Counted from the stretch's first letter, positions 8,577-18,226 are shown. The stretch: DNA of 64,000 nt from Carboxylicivirga fragile (GCA_025499625.1 JAFMVD010000027.1:1-64000); one strand, 5' to 3'. The notes: generated from the letters alone by a model not told the origin. Program-made: numbers and translations.

Positions 8577-10802
8577 ATGGAAACATCTTTACCAATTAAG
8601 GAAGAAGCTGAAAGATTAAATATCTGTTCGGAGGAATTTGATAAAATAAAGGAAATACTTAATCGAGAGCCCAATGGTTTGGAGCTGGAGGTATTTTCTC
8701 TGTTGTGGTCTGAACATGCTAGCTATAAGAGCTCATTGAAGTGGTTAAAAACACTTCCCGTTGATGGTGATAAAGTTTTGGTAAAGGCAGGAGACGATAG
8801 TGCTGGAGCCGTTGATTTAGGTAATGGTTTAGCTTGTGTTATGAAAGTTGAATCGCATAATCACCCATGTTCTATTCAACCTCGCTTGGGAAGTATAACC
8901 GGATTGCGTACCGTAACTCGTGACATTACTGCCATGGGAGCCCGACCATTATCAGTTTTAAGCTCCATGCGATTTGGTGAGGGCAAGCGCGATACTGCTC
9001 GATGGTTGTTTGCTGAGGTTTCGGATGGATTAAGTGAATTTGAGAAAGGTTTTAATGTACCCATAGTTGGAGGTGAAACATATTTCTCTGAAGGATATAA
9101 TTCAAGTCCTGTTGTAAATAATTTATCAATAGGAGTTGTTGAGAAAAGTAAGATAGTTGAGGGCAAAGCTTCGGGAGTAGGAAACCTTATTCTTGTTGTT
9201 GGTGCATTAACTGGTAAAGATGGAATTGATTCGGATGTATTTGCTTCCGATTTATTAGCCGAAGTAAGTACAAAAGCGGTTGCTATGGAGCAATTAATGG
9301 ATGTTTCAAGTGAGCGTAATTTGGTTGATTTGGTGCAGGAATTAACTTCAGGTATATCACTGAAAGGGCTTAACACAATCGGAACACATGGGATAATTGG
9401 TGCTGCATGTGAGATGTCTACCAAAGGTAAGGTTGGTATAAACTTAGAATTAGAAAATGTAAAACATAGGGATGAGGTATTAAATGCTCGTGAGGTTTTA
9501 TTGTCTCAAACATGGGCACGCATTATGGTTTGTATTGAACCTAAGGACCTGAAAGAATTAAGCACTTTGGTTGAAAAGTACAACTTGTCGGTTTCTACCT
9601 TAGGGCAGGTTGTTGAAGGTGATTTGGTGAGCTGTAACTATAAGGGTGAATGTATTGGTGAGTTTCCATCTCAATATATGGGCTTAGGAGAATTAGCACC
9701 GCATATCAATCTGCCTGGTAAAAGTATAAAACAAGAAGCTCTTGATATTAAGCTTGATCTATATAACGAACCCGATCATTATCCGGATGTGATTAAGCAA
9801 ATGTTAGTGAATTTAAATGTTACATCGAAACGCTGGTTGACAGATAAATTTGAAAGGTCGTTAAATAAAGAAGGTCTCAGTCACCAATATCCTTCAGATG
9901 CTGCTTTCATTGATTTAGAGGGAACGAATCAGGCCTTGGCAGCTACCATGGATTGTAACTCAGCATACATGCAAACCGATGCCAATATAGGTGCTCAAAT
10001 AGCAGTTGCCGAAGCGGCACGAAATATTGTTTGCGGTGGTGGTGTACCATTGGCTATCTCTGATTGTTTAAACTTTGGTAATCCGAAGGATGAAGAAATA
10101 TATGGCACTTTTATAGATTCGATTAAAGGGATAACAAAGGCTTGTCAGGACTTTAAAATTCCGGTTATAAGTGGTAATGTGAGTTTTTATAATCAACGAT
10201 CCGAAGAGGGGCAGTTGAAAGCAATTACGCCAACCCCTGTTATAGGGATGGTTGGTTTGGTTGAAGATAAACGACACCATTCTACTTTATCGTTCCGTCA
10301 CAAAGGCGATATGATCTTTATAATCGGCAAATCGCGTAACGATGTTAATTCATCGGAATATGCACATAGTGTTTTAAATGTTAAGAAATCAATTCCGCCT
10401 TATTATAATGTAGAAGAAGAATTAGAACTTCAGGCAACCATATCTGAAATGATTCGTGTTGGTTTGGTGCGTTCGGTGCACGACGTGTCCAACGGAGGAT
10501 TGTTCTTTAGTTTATTGGAATCTGGTATTCCATTGGAGTTTGGTTTTGATATTACATCGGATGCTGAGGTTCGAAAAGATGCCTTTTTGTTTGGTGAATC
10601 ACAGAGTAGGGTTATTGTGTCAGTATCTCCGGCCAAGCAAGACGATTTTGTTGATTTTATGATTGATAAAGGAGTTGCTTTTTCAATACTCGGACATGTA
10701 ACGAAGGGAGAACTTCGTATTGATGATGAATCGTACGGATACATAAAAGATTTAAAAAAGCTTTTTGAGGCGCGTTTAGGACAGTGGGTTGATGATGAAT
10801 AA
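8577..10802 (+). CDS. purL: Phosphoribosylformylglycinamidine synthase II, small type
   Basis: PurL catalyses the ATP-dependent conversion of FGAR to FGAM in purine synthesis. The 741-residue length matches the small PurL that works with separate PurQ (glutaminase) and PurS. Signatures: LWSEHASYKSS near residue 43-53, KVESHNHP (catalytic/ATP site), DITAMGARP, and a second AIRS-like half starting near residue 440 with GNVSFYN and VHDVSNGG. The usual GAATG segment after ESHNHP reads GSITG here. Many Bacteroidota carry a single fused PurL of about 1230 residues, and no purQ or purS is in the window, so partners must be elsewhere. No neighbour is a purine gene. Confidence 0.92.
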   Translation: METSLPIKEEAERLNICSEEFDKIKEILNREPNGLELEVFSLLWSEHASYKSSLKWLKTLPVDGDKVLVKAGDDSAGAVDLGNGLACVMKVESHNHPCSIQPRLGSITGLRTVTRDITAMGARPLSVLSSMRFGEGKRDTARWLFAEVSDGLSEFEKGFNVPIVGGETYFSEGYNSSPVVNNLSIGVVEKSKIVEGKASGVGNLILVVGALTGKDGIDSDVFASDLLAEVSTKAVAMEQLMDVSSERNLVDLVQELTSGISLKGLNTIGTHGIIGAACEMSTKGKVGINLELENVKHRDEVLNAREVLLSQTWARIMVCIEPKDLKELSTLVEKYNLSVSTLGQVVEGDLVSCNYKGECIGEFPSQYMGLGELAPHINLPGKSIKQEALDIKLDLYNEPDHYPDVIKQMLVNLNVTSKRWLTDKFERSLNKEGLSHQYPSDAAFIDLEGTNQALAATMDCNSAYMQTDANIGAQIAVAEAARNIVCGGGVPLAISDCLNFGNPKDEEIYGTFIDSIKGITKACQDFKIPVISGNVSFYNQRSEEGQLKAITPTPVIGMVGLVEDKRHHSTLSFRHKGDMIFIIGKSRNDVNSSEYAHSVLNVKKSIPPYYNVEEELELQATISEMIRVGLVRSVHDVSNGGLFFSLLESGIPLEFGFDITSDAEVRKDAFLFGESQSRVIVSVSPAKQDDFVDFMIDKGVAFSILGHVTKGELRIDDESYGYIKDLKKLFEARLGQWVDDE

Positions 10803-10869
10803 TATTCTATTCGTTAAAACAAATTTAGGAAAGAACCGTTTGTTATACGGAATAAATTAAAAAGAAGAA

Positions 10870-11391
10870 ATGAAGTTAAATAAAGTATTGGTCATAGTAG
10901 GAATTTGTGTGGTAGCTGGGATATCTTCTTTGTCTTCAATCTCAACTGAGGTCGACGATTATGTAAAGGTTGGTGATCAAATTCCGGTAATCTCATTAAA
11001 TGGCGAAAATAGCAAGATTACAAATGCCGATTTGAAAGGTAAAACAGTCTTGATTAATTTCTTTGCCACCTGGTGTCCTCCTTGTGTTAAGGAATTGCCT
11101 GTGTTGCAAAAGGATGTTTGGGAGACATATAAGGATGATGACAACTTTGTGTTACTGGTTGTAGGTCGTGAACATAGTATTGAAGATTTAAAATTATTTG
11201 CTAAGAAAAAGGGGCTGGATCTGCCTTTTTATCCCGACCCTGAACGAGAAATGTTTTCGAAGTTTGCTAAACAATCAATACCTCGCAATTATATTATAAA
11301 TAAGGAAGGTAAAATTGTATATAGTTCGGTGGGGTATAGCCATGAAGAATTTGAGAAACTTAAGAACGTTTTAAAAGCCGAATTAAAATAA
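10870..11391 (+). CDS. TlpA/ResA-like thioredoxin-fold protein
   Basis: A 173-residue exported thioredoxin-like protein. The N-terminal hydrophobic segment (about 7-23) is a signal peptide or anchor. The redox centre is FFATWCPPC (about 68-76), and the cis-Pro loop SIPRNYII follows near residue 142. Members reduce or isomerise disulfides in the periplasm, often for cytochrome c maturation or secreted proteins. No cytochrome gene is adjacent, so the target is open. It lies 67 bp after purL and ends before a strong terminator. Confidence 0.88.
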   Translation: MKLNKVLVIVGICVVAGISSLSSISTEVDDYVKVGDQIPVISLNGENSKITNADLKGKTVLINFFATWCPPCVKELPVLQKDVWETYKDDDNFVLLVVGREHSIEDLKLFAKKKGLDLPFYPDPEREMFSKFAKQSIPRNYIINKEGKIVYSSVGYSHEEFEKLKNVLKAELK

Positions 11392-11412
11392 AAAGCAAAA
11401 TAATATCAAAAG

Positions 11413-11449
11413 AAGGGAATAAGTCTTATCGATTTTATTCCCTTTTTTT
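11413..11449 (+). terminator. Terminator after the TlpA-like gene
   Basis: AAGGGAATAA (11413-11422) and TTATTCCCTT (11435-11444) form a perfect 10-bp stem followed by a T-run. Confidence 0.88.
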
Positions 11450-11461
11450 CGCGACGAATTG

Positions 11462-11469
11462 TATTTTTG
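11462..11469 (+). promoter_or_regulatory. TAnnTTTG -7 promoter box for menG-porT
   Basis: TATTTTTG matches the Bacteroidota -7 consensus TAnnTTTG. It sits 18 bp before the menG ATG and just after a terminator. A good TTTG at -33 is not evident (T-rich sequence there). Confidence 0.55.
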
Positions 11470-11487
11470 CGCTAAATAAAACTTAGA

Positions 11488-12219
11488 ATGACAGTTAAAC
11501 CATATAAGTCTTCGGAAGGTTCGAAGAAAACTCAGGTTGCAGGAATGTTTAATAACATTGCGCCTAAATACGATTTTTTGAATCACTTTTTGTCTTTAGG
11601 CATTGATAAGATATGGCGTAAACGTGCTATTAACCTTTTGAAGGATATTCCTAATCCTTTGATTTTAGATGTAGCTACCGGGACTGGTGATCTTGCGATT
11701 GAGGCCAATAAACGACTTAACTGCAAGGTGGTTGGTGTAGATATATCAACTGAGATGTTGAAGGTTGCTGATGAAAAATTGGTAAAACGTGAATTGACCG
11801 AGGTAATTAGCGTTCAAGAAGGGGATTCTGAAAACCTGCCTTTTGAGAATGATACATTTGATGCTGTGATTGTTGCTTTTGGTGTTCGAAACTTTGAGAA
11901 CCTGAATAAGGGACTTACGGATATGGGTCGTGTTTTAAAACCTGGAGGGAAAATGGTTGTTTTGGAGTTTTCGAAACCAGCTTATTTTCCATTTAAACAA
12001 CTGTACTTGTTTTACTTCCTCTATATTCTGCCTTGGTTGGGTGGGCTTATCTCAAAGGATAAAGCAGCTTATACTTATTTGCCTGAGTCGGTATTGAATT
12101 TTCCGGATGGAAAAACATTTGATTCTGAACTTGTGAAGGCAGGTTTAAGTCCTATTAAACGCTACAAGCAAACAATGGGAATAGCAACAATTTATTTTTC
12201 TGAAAAGCCTAAGCAATAA
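11488..12219 (+). CDS. ubiE/menG: Demethylmenaquinone methyltransferase
   Basis: A SAM-dependent C-methyltransferase of the UbiE/MenG family (243 aa) that methylates demethylmenaquinone to menaquinone at the membrane. The sequence shows MFNNIAPKYDFLNH near residue 21, SAM motif I LDVATGTGDLA (about 68), VGVDIS (motif post I), AFGVRNFEN (family signature) and VLKPGGKMVVLEFSKP (motif III). Menaquinone fits an anaerobe of this phylum. Followed closely by porT, a neighbour arrangement I recall as common in Bacteroidota. Confidence 0.95.
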   Translation: MTVKPYKSSEGSKKTQVAGMFNNIAPKYDFLNHFLSLGIDKIWRKRAINLLKDIPNPLILDVATGTGDLAIEANKRLNCKVVGVDISTEMLKVADEKLVKRELTEVISVQEGDSENLPFENDTFDAVIVAFGVRNFENLNKGLTDMGRVLKPGGKMVVLEFSKPAYFPFKQLYLFYFLYILPWLGGLISKDKAAYTYLPESVLNFPDGKTFDSELVKAGLSPIKRYKQTMGIATIYFSEKPKQ

Positions 12220-12264
12220 AAAACGCTTTATTTAGTTTACATACATAGCACAAAAAACATTTCA

Positions 12265-12984
12265 TTGAAGTTATTCATATACATATTTATTGCTTTAGTT
12301 TTCTTTTCAACATCGCTCGATGCTCAGGTTGACAAGCGTATAGCAAATTTGCGTGGTTTCGATGAGCGAAAGCTTCATTTTGGTTTCTTGCTGGGTATTA
12401 ATACAATGGATTTCCGTGTGTATAATAATGGGAATTCCATAAATCAGGAAGGAGAACGTTTATATGCCGATGTTATTTCTCTGCAGCCAGGATTGAATAT
12501 TGGTATTGTTACGAGCCTGAGATTAAAGCCAAATTTGAACCTTCGATTTTTACCAGGTATTAGTTTTGGTCAGCGAGACCTAAGTTATATTCGTTATGAT
12601 GAGAATGGTGATTTTATTGAACGTGAAGAACCTTTGAAAATTAAATCAACCTTTTTAGAATTTCCTTTACTGATTAAGTACAATGCTTTACGTATGCACA
12701 ACGCCAAACCTTATATTATTGGTGGAATAAATGCACGCTACGATTTGGCCAAGAATGTACAGGATAGACTTCTACTTAATTCAATGGATATGTACCTGGA
12801 AGCAGGGGCCGGTTTTGATTTTTACATGACTTACTTCCGTTTTTCGTTAGAGCTTAAGGCTTCTATTGGTTTTGCTAATATGCTTAATCCTGCTGGCACA
12901 GGTGAGGAAAGGGATATACCTTATACAGAGGCATTGGATGCGCTTCGTTCCCGAATATTCTGCTTGACCTTCTATTTTGAATAA
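12265..12984 (+). CDS. porT: PorT-family outer-membrane protein of type IX secretion
   Basis: A 239-residue protein with a Sec signal peptide (MKLFIYIFIALVFFSTSLDA, cleavage near residue 20) and a PorT/SprT-like small beta-barrel: KLHFGFLLGINTMDF early, LRFLPGISFGQRDL, and KYNALRMHNAKPYIIGG strands. PorT is required for the type IX secretion system that exports C-terminally tagged proteins. The start is TTG at 12265; no in-frame ATG exists upstream before a stop, and the codon directly precedes the signal peptide. Encoded 45 bp after menG. Confidence 0.85.
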   Translation: MKLFIYIFIALVFFSTSLDAQVDKRIANLRGFDERKLHFGFLLGINTMDFRVYNNGNSINQEGERLYADVISLQPGLNIGIVTSLRLKPNLNLRFLPGISFGQRDLSYIRYDENGDFIEREEPLKIKSTFLEFPLLIKYNALRMHNAKPYIIGGINARYDLAKNVQDRLLLNSMDMYLEAGAGFDFYMTYFRFSLELKASIGFANMLNPAGTGEERDIPYTEALDALRSRIFCLTFYFE

Positions 12985-13056
12985 ATTGACTTACCTTTGT
13001 CTCCGATTGCATTGGCATTGAATTAGCACCTTCTCGTGCATAATTTTACAGTATTT

Positions 13057-14640
13057 ATGAAAAGTGAAATTGATTTAAGGCTTTCTCCTAAGGAAGCTTC
13101 AGATGAAGCATATTATTTGCCCTTAGTGGCAAAGAAAATGAAGGTGGCACCTAATAAAATTACATCAATGCGAATTATGAAACGCTCCATTGATGCAAGG
13201 AAAAGACCTATTGTGGTTCAACTAAAGATTGAAGCATACGCCAATGCTAAGCCTCCAAAACAAGAAGAAGTAAAGTTTGATTACCCTGATGTAAGTAACT
13301 CGCCGGAAGTAATTGTGGTTGGAGCTGGGCCGGGTGGTTACTTTGCAGCGCTTCGTTTAATTGAGCTTGGCATGAAACCAATTGTTTTGGAACGTGGTAA
13401 AGGTGTAAATGAGCGGAAAAAGGATTTGGCCTTGCTTAACCGAAATGAAGCAGTTAATACCGAATCGAATTATGCTTTTGGTGAGGGAGGAGCTGGAACT
13501 TTTTCAGATGGAAAGTTATATACACGAAGTACCAAACGGGGTGATTTTAAAAAGGTTCTTGAAGTTTTTCATTATCATGGTGCCGATCAGGAAATAATGA
13601 TTGATGCGCATCCTCATATTGGAACTGATAAGTTGCCGAGCGTTATTAAGTCAATGCGCGAATCTATTCAACAAGCAGGCGGGAAAGTGTTGTTTGATAC
13701 TAAAGTGAGCGATTTACTTGTTGAGAATAGTAAAGTAACCGGAGTTGTAACAGAGAGTGGGGATAAAATATTGGGTCGATCAGTAGTGTTAGCAACCGGA
13801 CACTCGGCACGCGATATATATTATATGCTACATAATAAGTCGATTCAGTTAGAGGCAAAAACATGGGCCATGGGTGTGCGTGTTGAGCATCCTCAAGATT
13901 TAATCGACGAAATTCAATATCATTCGCAGAAAGGAAGAGGTGATTACTTGCCAGCTGCAACTTATAGCATGTCGTGTCAAATGGCCAATCGTGGCGTGTA
14001 TTCATTCTGTATGTGCCCCGGGGGATTCATCGTGCCGGCTATGACGGATGCGGATGAAATGGTTGTTAATGGTATGTCGCCATCGCGTCGTGATTCTCCT
14101 TTTGCCAACTCAGGTATGGTGGTTGAGGTTAAACCTGAGGATATTGGCGAGTTTCAAAATAAAGGTGTTTTAGGTGGACTGGAATATCAGAAAGAATTAG
14201 AGCGTTTGGCTTTTGTAAATGGTGGAAATGGGGTTGTTGCTCCGGCTCAGGGCTTGGCAGACTTTGTTGATGGTAACTTGTCTTTCGAATTATCTGAAAC
14301 TTCCTATGTGCCTGGAGTTATTGCTTCGCCTTTACATTTTTGGTTACCAGAGAATATTGGAGAGCGCTTGAGAAATGGTTTTGCCCATTTTGATAAGCGT
14401 GCCCGTGGTTTTGTAACAAACGAAGCCGTTGTGTTGGGTGTTGAAAGTCGAACGTCTTCACCAGTACGTATACCAAGAGATAGAGAATCTTTTCAGCATG
14501 TTCAAATTGAAGGACTGTTTCCCTGTGGGGAAGGAGCAGGTTATGCGGGCGGTATTGCGTCTTCAGCCATAGATGGCGAACGCTGCGCCGAAAAAGCTTT
14601 TGAATTCGTATCTGGAAAATCAGTGACTGAGAAGTCTTAG
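13057..14640 (+). CDS. FAD-dependent dehydrogenase, COG2509 type
   Basis: A 527-residue flavoprotein. A short N-terminal domain precedes the Rossmann motif GAGPGGYFAALRL (about residues 92-104), then ERGKGVNERKKD, then the family signature GEGGAGTFSDGKLYTR near residue 145, and a C-terminal FPCGEGAGYAGGI FAD-binding segment. This matches the uncharacterised FAD-dependent dehydrogenase group COG2509; substrate unknown. A GTG at 13036 is in frame, but the ATG at 13057 (MKSEIDLRL) fits better. Its stop overlaps the stop of the convergent methyltransferase gene (TTAG shared), leaving no room for an intergenic terminator. Confidence 0.88.
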   Translation: MKSEIDLRLSPKEASDEAYYLPLVAKKMKVAPNKITSMRIMKRSIDARKRPIVVQLKIEAYANAKPPKQEEVKFDYPDVSNSPEVIVVGAGPGGYFAALRLIELGMKPIVLERGKGVNERKKDLALLNRNEAVNTESNYAFGEGGAGTFSDGKLYTRSTKRGDFKKVLEVFHYHGADQEIMIDAHPHIGTDKLPSVIKSMRESIQQAGGKVLFDTKVSDLLVENSKVTGVVTESGDKILGRSVVLATGHSARDIYYMLHNKSIQLEAKTWAMGVRVEHPQDLIDEIQYHSQKGRGDYLPAATYSMSCQMANRGVYSFCMCPGGFIVPAMTDADEMVVNGMSPSRRDSPFANSGMVVEVKPEDIGEFQNKGVLGGLEYQKELERLAFVNGGNGVVAPAQGLADFVDGNLSFELSETSYVPGVIASPLHFWLPENIGERLRNGFAHFDKRARGFVTNEAVVLGVESRTSSPVRIPRDRESFQHVQIEGLFPCGEGAGYAGGIASSAIDGERCAEKAFEFVSGKSVTEKS

Positions 14641-15401
14641 CCTAGTCTGCGTCTGAACTCTGCACATATAATAGCCGTGGCAACAGATACATTTAATGAT
14701 TCGCTCGTTGCTACTTCTGGTGGATAATTAGGAATGAAAAGGCGTGAGCTCACGTAAGGTTCAAGTTTATCCTGAATGCCTTTTCCTTCGTTCCCCATAA
14801 TTATTAAACCATTGTTATTAAGTTCTTCTTGATATAGGTTTTTACCATCTAAGAAAGTGCCATATACCGGACAGTTTAAGGATTTGTATTCTTCAAAGAA
14901 AGGTAACGTTTCAACATAATGAGTTTGAATTCTGGCGATGGCACCCATGGTTGATTGAATGGTTTTGGGGTTGTAGACATCCGCACAAGCTTTGGAGCAA
15001 ATTACTGATTTTATGCCAAACCAATCTGCCAATCGAATGATGGTTCCAAGGTTACCTGGGTCTTGTATATCATCCAGAAACAAACATAGTTGGTTTTTTA
15101 ATGTATTCATTTCAAGCCTATGACTATTTTGCTCAAAAACACCAATGATAGAAGGTGTGCTTTTAAAACCTGAAACTTTTTTTATCGAATCGCTACTCGT
15201 CTTAATTATTTCCACATCAGTATTTAACGAACTCTGGGTGCTGATCCATTTTTCATCTACTATTAAGTATTGGCAGTTAAGGTCTGATTGTAATAAATCC
15301 AGTACTAATTTTTGACCTTCAGCAACGAATAGTTTTTCCTGATCGCGTATTTTCTTTCGACCTAATGCGGTTATGTGTTTCTGCTTGTTTTTACTTAACA
15401 T
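14637..15401 (-). CDS. TrmH/SpoU-family RNA 2'-O-methyltransferase
   Basis: A 254-residue SPOUT methyltransferase. The N-terminal part (KNKQKHITALGRKKIRDQ..., FVAEGQKLV) is the L30e-like substrate-binding domain. The C-terminal knot shows the three SpoU motifs: DDIQDPGNLGTIIR (motif 1), IIMGNEGKGI (motif 2) and IPNYPPEVATSESLNVSVA (motif 3). It methylates rRNA or tRNA ribose; the exact site cannot be told. Divergent from the TamL-like gene, an arrangement I have seen in related genomes. Ends within the stop of the convergent FAD dehydrogenase gene. Confidence 0.92.
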   Translation of the reverse strand: MLSKNKQKHITALGRKKIRDQEKLFVAEGQKLVLDLLQSDLNCQYLIVDEKWISTQSSLNTDVEIIKTSSDSIKKVSGFKSTPSIIGVFEQNSHRLEMNTLKNQLCLFLDDIQDPGNLGTIIRLADWFGIKSVICSKACADVYNPKTIQSTMGAIARIQTHYVETLPFFEEYKSLNCPVYGTFLDGKNLYQEELNNNGLIIMGNEGKGIQDKLEPYVSSRLFIPNYPPEVATSESLNVSVATAIICAEFRRRLG

Positions 15402-15568
15402 CTGAAAAATGTGTGATTGTTGCCGTAAAGTTATACCTTCTCCATCTAATTAAATATCTTTATCGCACTTTTATCGATACAATTGTTCTGGCTATCGATT
15501 ATTAGATTGATGAAAATCTGTATTAGTAGAAAATTCCCAAGTTGTTTTGGGTTCAATTATTCATAGTG

Positions 15569-17887
15569 GTGAGTAAAGGGCGTGTAGTTATAGTTTTTGT
15601 TTTTATTCTGTTAGGCTGGGGGTGTAGTACAACCAAATATGTTCCCGAAGGTGCTTCTTTATTGAATAAAATTGAAATAGAGAATTCTGCTAAAGATGTT
15701 TCGAAGGAGCAAATAAAGTATTACGTACGGCAAAGAGAGAATGTTAAGATTATAGGTTTTTGGCGCTTCCATCTTGGCATGTATAATCTTTCTGGTAGAG
15801 ATGATGAAAAGGGTTTCAATAAATGGTTACGCCGTATCGGAGAAGCTCCTGTTCTGTATGATGAAATACTCAAGGAAAAATCCAAAGAACAAGTAGCCCT
15901 TTTTCTAAATAGTAAAGGCTACTTCAATGCCACGGTCAGCGATACTGTTATTTATACATCTGCTAAAAAAGCAAAGGTACGTTACACCGTGAATCCAGGA
16001 GAGCGCTACCATTTAAATCGTGTTGACTTTAAGGTGGATGATGATTCCTTGCGTTCCATTGTTTATTCTGATACAATTAATAGCTTATTAAAAAAAGGTG
16101 AGCCCTTCGATTCAGACTTGCATGATAAGGAACGAGAGCGATTGACGCGATTAATCCGAAACGATGGGTATTACGACTTTAGTAAAGAGTATATTTATTT
16201 CATGGCCGATAGCTCGTTGCGAAATAATTCGATTAATGATTCTTTGATAATTGTAAAAGATCAGCAAAAATTTATCGATGGTCAAGATACTTTGGTAAAT
16301 CACCGTAAGTCAAAAATAAAGGACGTTTATTTTTTAGTTGGTTTCGATGCTAAAAAAGCACTTGAGAACAGAGATGATTACATGAGCACTTTTGATACTC
16401 TGATGTATCAAGATTGTCATATCTTATATGGTGAAGATTTGAAGTTTAGAGCCGAAGTACTTATTAATTCAAACTACATATTCCCGGGGCAGTACTATAA
16501 CGATGATCAGGTTAAGAGAACTCAGGATCTATTGTCCGATTTGCAGTTATTTCGTTTCATTAATATTCGTTTTAAGCAGATCGAAGGAGAGTATGATGAG
16601 CATGGTAACCATCTGTTAGATTGTTTTATTCAATTGTCTACATCTAAACGACAAGGTTATACTTTCGAAATTGAGGGCACTAACTCTTCCGGTAACCTGG
16701 GGGCGGCTGGTAATTTTAAGTACAAGCATAAGAATTTTATGAGGGGTGGCGAGGTGTTTGATATGCGTTTGAGAACGGCGATGGAGAATCAAACAACTAC
16801 GGAAAATAGTGCCAATAATTTTAATACCCTTGAGGTTGGTGTTGATGCAGCCTTAACCATTCCAAAGTTTTTAATTCCATTGAAGGTTGAGAGTTTTAGA
16901 AAGAAGTATAATCCTACCACAAATTTTTCGACAGCTTATAATTACCAGCGTAGACCTGATTATACGCGTATCTTGGTTAACGGTCGATTGGGCTACGATT
17001 GGCGTTCATCCCGATTGGTGTCGCATTTTTTCGCACCTTTTGATTTAAGTTTGGTTAATGTTCCTGTTATTGATGATGATTTTTGGAACAATATTAAGGA
17101 TACATATTTGCGTTATAGTTATGAAGATCACCTAATAAGTAGTATGTCCTATTCATATATTTACAATGAACAGGTTATTGCAAAATCGTCTGATTATTGG
17201 TATTTCCAAACTAACCTCGAAACTTCAGGTAATATTCTTAATGCTGCCGTAAGCGCATTTAACACCACGGGGAATAAGGGTTATCATGAAATTTTCGGAA
17301 TTCGTTATGCCCAATATGTTAAGGCAGATATAGATATTCGTTACCATTTTAGGATGAACAGAATAAATTCCTTTGCTTATCGTTTGTTTGCAGGTGCAGC
17401 ATACCCATATGGTAATTCGCAGGCAATGCCATTTATTAAACAGTATTTCTCGGGTGGAGCCAATAGTCTGAGAGCTTGGCCGGTTCGAGGATTAGGGCCG
17501 GGTTCATTCAAGGACGAAGTTTCGACCTATTATAATCAAACGGCAGATATTAAGTTAGAGGCCAATGCTGAGTATCGCTTTAAATTGTTTTGGTTATTGG
17601 AAGGTGCATTCTTTGTGGATGCGGGTAACATATGGACGATTAAACCTTCTGGAGATGAATCTTTTGATGAGCAGGGTTTATTTAAGGTTAATAATTTCTA
17701 TAAGCAAATTGCCATTGGAGTAGGTACGGGTGCTCGTCTTGATTTTAACTATTTTGTTTTTCGCCTCGATATGGGGGTTAAGGCACGTGATCCATCACTT
17801 CCATCTGGTGAAAGGTGGATTCTAGGTACACGCAGTTTAACATGGTCTGATACGGCTTTTAATTTTGCAATTGGTTATCCATTCTAG
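15569..17887 (+). CDS. tamL: TamL-like lipoprotein, BamA/TamA-type outer-membrane barrel
   Basis: A large outer-membrane protein (about 772 aa) with a lipobox (LGWGCS), POTRA repeats (about 40-350; GYFNATV and DGYYDFSKEYIYF are POTRA-like) and a C-terminal BamA/TamA 'surface antigen' barrel ending in ...FNFAIGYPF, a typical C-terminal beta-signal. The FSGGANSLRAWPVRGLGPG segment is the conserved VRGF-type barrel-lumen loop. Bacteroidota use such lipidated TamA homologues (TamL) with TamB for envelope biogenesis. The start is uncertain: no ATG fits. GTG at 15569 gives a compact signal peptide (MSKGRVVIVFVF...); GTG at 15566 and TTG at 15542 also exist. Confidence 0.85.
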   Translation: MSKGRVVIVFVFILLGWGCSTTKYVPEGASLLNKIEIENSAKDVSKEQIKYYVRQRENVKIIGFWRFHLGMYNLSGRDDEKGFNKWLRRIGEAPVLYDEILKEKSKEQVALFLNSKGYFNATVSDTVIYTSAKKAKVRYTVNPGERYHLNRVDFKVDDDSLRSIVYSDTINSLLKKGEPFDSDLHDKERERLTRLIRNDGYYDFSKEYIYFMADSSLRNNSINDSLIIVKDQQKFIDGQDTLVNHRKSKIKDVYFLVGFDAKKALENRDDYMSTFDTLMYQDCHILYGEDLKFRAEVLINSNYIFPGQYYNDDQVKRTQDLLSDLQLFRFINIRFKQIEGEYDEHGNHLLDCFIQLSTSKRQGYTFEIEGTNSSGNLGAAGNFKYKHKNFMRGGEVFDMRLRTAMENQTTTENSANNFNTLEVGVDAALTIPKFLIPLKVESFRKKYNPTTNFSTAYNYQRRPDYTRILVNGRLGYDWRSSRLVSHFFAPFDLSLVNVPVIDDDFWNNIKDTYLRYSYEDHLISSMSYSYIYNEQVIAKSSDYWYFQTNLETSGNILNAAVSAFNTTGNKGYHEIFGIRYAQYVKADIDIRYHFRMNRINSFAYRLFAGAAYPYGNSQAMPFIKQYFSGGANSLRAWPVRGLGPGSFKDEVSTYYNQTADIKLEANAEYRFKLFWLLEGAFFVDAGNIWTIKPSGDESFDEQGLFKVNNFYKQIAIGVGTGARLDFNYFVFRLDMGVKARDPSLPSGERWILGTRSLTWSDTAFNFAIGYPF

Positions 17888-18226
17888 AACATTAAACAGC
17901 TTAATTGTATAAGGATTTGCTGTGAATAATCGTTAAATATTTTTAATAACTAATAAATCGAAATTTGATTTTCCTCTTTAAAGAGTGTAAATTTGCAGCC
18001 ATAAAAATGAATGAAAGCACATCGGTTTGTTTTGGATGTATTGGTAATTAGAGTGATGGATTGGTTGTGTTTTGTTTTTGTGATTTAAATCATTGACGAA
18101 AGTCAGTACTAATTGAAAGTGAAATCAATCGTATCGATAAAAAATGAAATTAATATCCAATGTTTTTTATTAATTTCGTAATGAATTTCAGAGTTTAATA
18201 TTAATTCGAACTATAAAATAAAAGCA
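17888..18226 (+). other. 339-bp intergenic region with long leader of fbaA
   Basis: No gene of normal size is present. A near-perfect promoter lies at 17964-17995, which implies a 5' leader of roughly 225 nt before fbaA. The leader is AT-rich and includes a 14-codon frame (18007-18051) that I do not consider convincing. No known riboswitch motif is recognisable by eye. Confidence 0.5.
17964..17995 (+). promoter_or_regulatory. Bacteroidota consensus promoter upstream of fbaA
   Basis: TTTG at 17964-17967 and TAAATTTG at 17988-17995 are separated by exactly 20 nt, matching the TTTG-N19-21-TAnnTTTG consensus of the primary sigma factor in this phylum. Transcription would start near 18002. Confidence 0.75.

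Noticed and set aside
18007-18051. 14-residue leader peptide upstream of fbaA
   Set aside because: No Shine-Dalgarno, no regulatory residue run, start almost at the predicted transcription start; likely chance.
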